DNA from: a virus
Reading direction: 5' to 3' (one strand)
Length of the DNA: 23,873 nt
Virus record (IMG/VR): IMGVR_UViG_3300048033_000017
Coordinates: 1 to 23,873 of that record
Below, piece by piece: positions 21,277 to 23,873 of this stretch; position 1 is the first letter of the stretch, and the number at the start of each line of letters is the position of its first letter. The position numbers were made by a program, and so were the translations under genes. A model generated the notes under the pieces. The model ran no database searches and had not been told where the DNA came from. It saw only the letters and a list, made by a program, of their open reading frames with translations.

Positions 21277-23358
21277 ATGGAACTTAAACCAAAATCACGC
21301 AGCGAAATCGAAAGCATTGTCCAAGACGCAATATCGGACGCGGTGGACTTTGTTGAGGGCGAGATCAGCGATGATCGGATCAAGGCTCAACGCTACTACG
21401 ACGGCGAGGTTGACCTTGGTTACGAGGAAGGCCGCAGCAAGGTTGTAGCCACAAAGGTACGGGATACCGTACGCTCTGTGAAGCCAAGCCTGATGCGCAT
21501 ATTCCTCAGCACAGCCAAGCCAGTTGAGTTTGTGCCAAACGGCCCAGAAGACGTTGCAATGGCCGAGCAGGCCACTGAGTTTATGCACCATGAGTTTACC
21601 CGGCTAAACGGCTACCGCGTGATGAATGACGCTTTCCAAGATGCGCTGGTTAAAAAGCAAGGCATCGTGAAGGCATACTGGATGACATATCCAGAGGCCG
21701 AGATTTTCACGTTCACCGACTTGTCTGACGACGAATATACATATCTGCTGGATGACGACAGCGTGACTGTGATTGAGCATACAGTTGAAATGACCATTGA
21801 GATTGATCCAATGGGCATGGAGATTGAGCTGCCGATCCACAGCGTAAAACTCAGCCGCCAGAAAGAACGTGGCGAGCTGTGCATTGAGAGCGTACCGCCG
21901 GAAGAGTTCTTCATCAACCGTGACGCCCGCAGCCTTGCCGATGCCTACGTTGTGGCTCACCGCACAGACATGCGCGCTGGCGATCTAATCGCAATGGGCT
22001 ACGACCCAGACGTGGTGCTTAATCTGGACAGCTTTGAAAGCGGCTCAGACATGACTGAAGCCGAGATATATGAGCGGCGCGGTTACGACATGGATACGTC
22101 AGATGAGGACGTGCAAGACCCATCCATGCGCAATGTTGCCGTAACTGAAGCCTATATGCGCATTGACGTTGATGGCACTGGCGTACCTGTCCTGCACAAA
22201 ATCACATGCGGTGGCACTGCATACGAAATGCTTGACTTCGAGCCATGCGATGAGCTGCCGTTTGCCAAATTTGAAATAGACCCAGAGCCACACACGTTTT
22301 ATGGCCGCTCACTGGCCGAGATTGTTATGGACGACCAAGACGCAGCCACATCGGTCCTGCGCTCTATCCTTGACAACGTGGCGATGACAAACAACCCACG
22401 CCTCGGCATTGTTGAAGGCGCAGTCAACATTGATGACGTGCTGAATAACGAGATTGGCGCAATCGTGCGTATGCGCGCTCCGGGTTCTGTGCAGGAATTA
22501 TCTGTCCCATTCACCGCAGGCCAGACACTTGGCGCGCTGACATACCTAGATGGCCTCGTAGAGAGCAAGACAGGCGTTTCCAGAGCCTCAATGGGCCTAG
22601 ACCCTGATGCAATGCAGTCAACCACAAAGGCTGCTGTGCAGGCCACTGTGCAGGCCGCAGCGGGTCAGGTTGAAGTTATGGTTCGCAATCTTGCCGACGG
22701 TATGCGCGACTTGTTCGGCATTATGCTGCGCTTGATGCACAAGAATGTTGACGAAGAGCAAATGATGCGGATGAATGGTGCTTTTGTGCCAGTTGACCCA
22801 CGGGTCTGGGATTCCAGCTTTGACGTGAGCATCAACGTGGGCCTCGGCACTGGCCGTGAGGAAGAAAAGCTAATCGCACTCAACCAAGCGCTGCAAATGC
22901 AAACGATGGTTTACCAGAACTACGGCCCGATGAATGGCTTGGTCAGCCTGACCAACATTCGCAACACGCTGGCGGACCAGTTGGCTGTTTCAGGCATACG
23001 CAATGCTGACCGTTACTTTGCGCCAATCACGCCAGAGATTGAGATGCAAATGCTGCAAATGCAACAGCAAGCTCAGGCGCAGCAAGGTCAAGCGGCTGAT
23101 CCAAACGCTGCGTTCTTGCAGGCAGAGCAAATGAAAGCGCAAACGAAGGCTCAAACTGACATGGCCAAGTTGCAGCTTGAAATGCAGAAGGCAGCAGCCA
23201 ATGACGATCTCAAGCGAGATCAGATGGCGCAGGACTTGCTGGTCGATGCGGCAAAGATTTACGGCGAATACGGCACAGCCGTTGATGTGGCCCGCGTGAA
23301 AGCCGAGCAAGATAAAATGCGCATGATCGGCGGCATGGCCCAAGGGGTGCAGCAATGA
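21277..23358 (+). CDS. Portal protein (P22-type)
   Basis: The dodecameric ring at the phage vertex through which DNA enters and leaves. Features of the family include the N-terminal KAQRYYDGEVDLGYEEGRSKVVATKVRDTVRSVKPSLMRIF, the wing region with ESVPPEEFFINRDARSLADAYVVAHR, a stem/clip region around FYGRSLAEIVMDDQDAATSVLRSILDN, and TKAAVQATVQAAAGQVEVMVRNLADGMRDLFGIMLRL. The last 110 residues are Gln/Ala/Met-rich helix (EMQMLQMQQQAQAQQ...), likely the barrel or an internal helical extension. The 693-aa length is close to P22 gp1 (725 aa). AAGGA lies ahead of the ATG and the next gene overlaps by four bases. Its separation from the terminase by about 16 kb is unlike the P22 order. Confidence 0.93.
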   Translation: MELKPKSRSEIESIVQDAISDAVDFVEGEISDDRIKAQRYYDGEVDLGYEEGRSKVVATKVRDTVRSVKPSLMRIFLSTAKPVEFVPNGPEDVAMAEQATEFMHHEFTRLNGYRVMNDAFQDALVKKQGIVKAYWMTYPEAEIFTFTDLSDDEYTYLLDDDSVTVIEHTVEMTIEIDPMGMEIELPIHSVKLSRQKERGELCIESVPPEEFFINRDARSLADAYVVAHRTDMRAGDLIAMGYDPDVVLNLDSFESGSDMTEAEIYERRGYDMDTSDEDVQDPSMRNVAVTEAYMRIDVDGTGVPVLHKITCGGTAYEMLDFEPCDELPFAKFEIDPEPHTFYGRSLAEIVMDDQDAATSVLRSILDNVAMTNNPRLGIVEGAVNIDDVLNNEIGAIVRMRAPGSVQELSVPFTAGQTLGALTYLDGLVESKTGVSRASMGLDPDAMQSTTKAAVQATVQAAAGQVEVMVRNLADGMRDLFGIMLRLMHKNVDEEQMMRMNGAFVPVDPRVWDSSFDVSINVGLGTGREEEKLIALNQALQMQTMVYQNYGPMNGLVSLTNIRNTLADQLAVSGIRNADRYFAPITPEIEMQMLQMQQQAQAQQGQAADPNAAFLQAEQMKAQTKAQTDMAKLQLEMQKAAANDDLKRDQMAQDLLVDAAKIYGEYGTAVDVARVKAEQDKMRMIGGMAQGVQQ

Positions 23359-23597
23359 CAACAGAAATACGCATAGAGGCTGAAGAGGCCCGTCGTTTGA
23401 AAAACGATACTGCATTTAAGCAGTTTATGCAGAGTGTGCGCGATAACCAAATGCAGGTTTTCGCAAACAGTGGGGTGGCTGACGTGGCTGCCCGTGAAGA
23501 GGCGCATGCGATAATCCGTGCGCTTAACCAGATCGAAGTGACCCTCGACGCTGCGCTTGCAGCAGAGACGCTTTTGGATCGCAAACAAAGGACGTAG
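23355..23597 (+). CDS. Small helical phage protein between portal and scaffold (80 aa)
   Basis: The ATG overlaps the portal stop by four bases (ATGA). The product is almost entirely helical, with EAEEARRLKNDTAFKQFMQSVRDNQMQVFANSGVADVAAREEAHAIIRALNQIEVTLDAALAAETLLDRK. Similar short proteins are commonly found between portal and scaffold or capsid genes in phages, and may assist head assembly. No catalytic or membrane feature is seen. The function is not established. Confidence 0.75.
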   Translation: MTTEIRIEAEEARRLKNDTAFKQFMQSVRDNQMQVFANSGVADVAAREEAHAIIRALNQIEVTLDAALAAETLLDRKQRT

Positions 23598-23602
23598 CAC
23601 CG

Positions 23603-23873
23603 ATGGAATCGACTACCCTAGACGACGCAGTAGAAAGCCTACTCGCGCCCTCAGAGGAGACTTCTGAGGATAATAATTTTGACGCGGCTGTGGACGCAAT
23701 GATTGAGCCTGATGACGATCAGACTGATGAGGTTGAGGTTGCAGACGAAGAGCAAGATGACGTTGAGGCATCCAGCGAAGATCAAGATGATCTTGATGGT
23801 GTCGAAATTGACGACGAAGACCAAGTAGAAGCTACTGAAGACACCGCGCTCTACACCGTCAAGGTTGACGGCA
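23603..23873 (+). CDS. Scaffolding protein, 3'-truncated by window edge
   Basis: The ATG at 23603 follows AAAGGA (23587-23592). The 90 visible residues are extremely acidic: from about residue 18 nearly half are Asp or Glu, with DDDQTDEVEV and EEQDDVEAS, ending in ALYTVKVDG. An acidic disordered N-terminus and then a (Y)TVKVDG beta motif is typical of phage scaffolding proteins, in which a helical core and C-terminal capsid-binding helix follow. It directly follows the portal and its small partner, as expected. The gene runs off the right edge, and the major capsid gene should follow. The call is limited by the missing remainder. Confidence 0.75.
   Translation, partial: MESTTLDDAVESLLAPSEETSEDNNFDAAVDAMIEPDDDQTDEVEVADEEQDDVEASSEDQDDLDGVEIDDEDQVEATEDTALYTVKVDG

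Noticed and set aside
1-23873. tRNA genes, CRISPR arrays, integrase, IS elements
   Set aside because: No cloverleaf, regular spacer array, recombinase motif or transposase was seen by reading; a tRNAscan-SE run would confirm the tRNA absence.

Overview
This window is part of the genome of a tailed double-stranded DNA phage, most likely a short-tailed (podovirus-like) phage. Every supported gene is on the + strand, genes are tightly packed with 1-8 base overlaps, and the set is diagnostic: a RepA-type replicative helicase, both terminase subunits, a P22-type portal, the start of an acidic scaffold, a gp4/gp10-like head-to-tail adaptor and stabiliser pair, an S74-processed tail fibre, and a run of Gln/Ala-rich internal virion proteins including one with a tail-lysozyme domain. 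There is no major tail tube, tape measure or sheath gene. Protein style and moderate GC suggest a marine alphaproteobacterial host (Roseobacter or SAR116-like). That host guess is inference only. There are no tRNAs, integrase, CRISPR or IS elements.

Layout. (1) 1-2782, early/replication: 5'-truncated RepA-like AAA ATPase, an acidic hypothetical protein, a non-coding block 1235-1578, then three small genes. The non-coding block holds nested inverted repeats that look like a replication origin, an intrinsic terminator, and a folded leader RNA whose outer stem covers the ribosome-binding site of the next gene. (2) 2783-3191, a 409-base non-coding region with a promoter overlapped by a palindrome and several strong hairpins. 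(3) 3192-5873, packaging: AP2/HNH homing-type endonuclease, small and large terminase, and a small basic protein. (4) 5949-12193: a 26-aa Cys-rich microprotein, a 540-aa protein with a 'large polyvalent protein' type domain behind a membrane-like segment, adaptor, two fibre-like proteins (one with an exact 20-residue then 10-residue repeat), the S74 fibre, and three small proteins, the last carrying a textbook terminator inside its coding sequence. (5) 12221-21260: gp10-like stabiliser, jelly-roll-like fibre protein, GNAT-like protein, and four internal virion/ejection proteins. (6) 21277-23873: portal, a small protein, and the N-terminus of the scaffold; the capsid gene should follow outside the window.

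How it works together. The early genes would replicate the genome, possibly from the repeat region at 1232-1401. Terminase packages DNA through the portal. Adaptor, stabiliser and fibres complete the tail. The internal proteins, including a peptidoglycan-cutting one, are expected to be ejected to open a path for DNA. The portal-scaffold pair lies about 16 kb downstream of the terminase, at the far end of the morphogenesis block, unlike the classic P22 order.

The best candidates for something new are the apparently circularly permuted lysozyme domain at 17429-19063, the origin-like nested palindromes at 1232-1401, the RBS-masking leader RNA at 1462-1575, the polyvalent-type protein at 6033-7655, the phase-locked repeat fibre at 8657-9376 and the intragenic terminator at 12043-12064.
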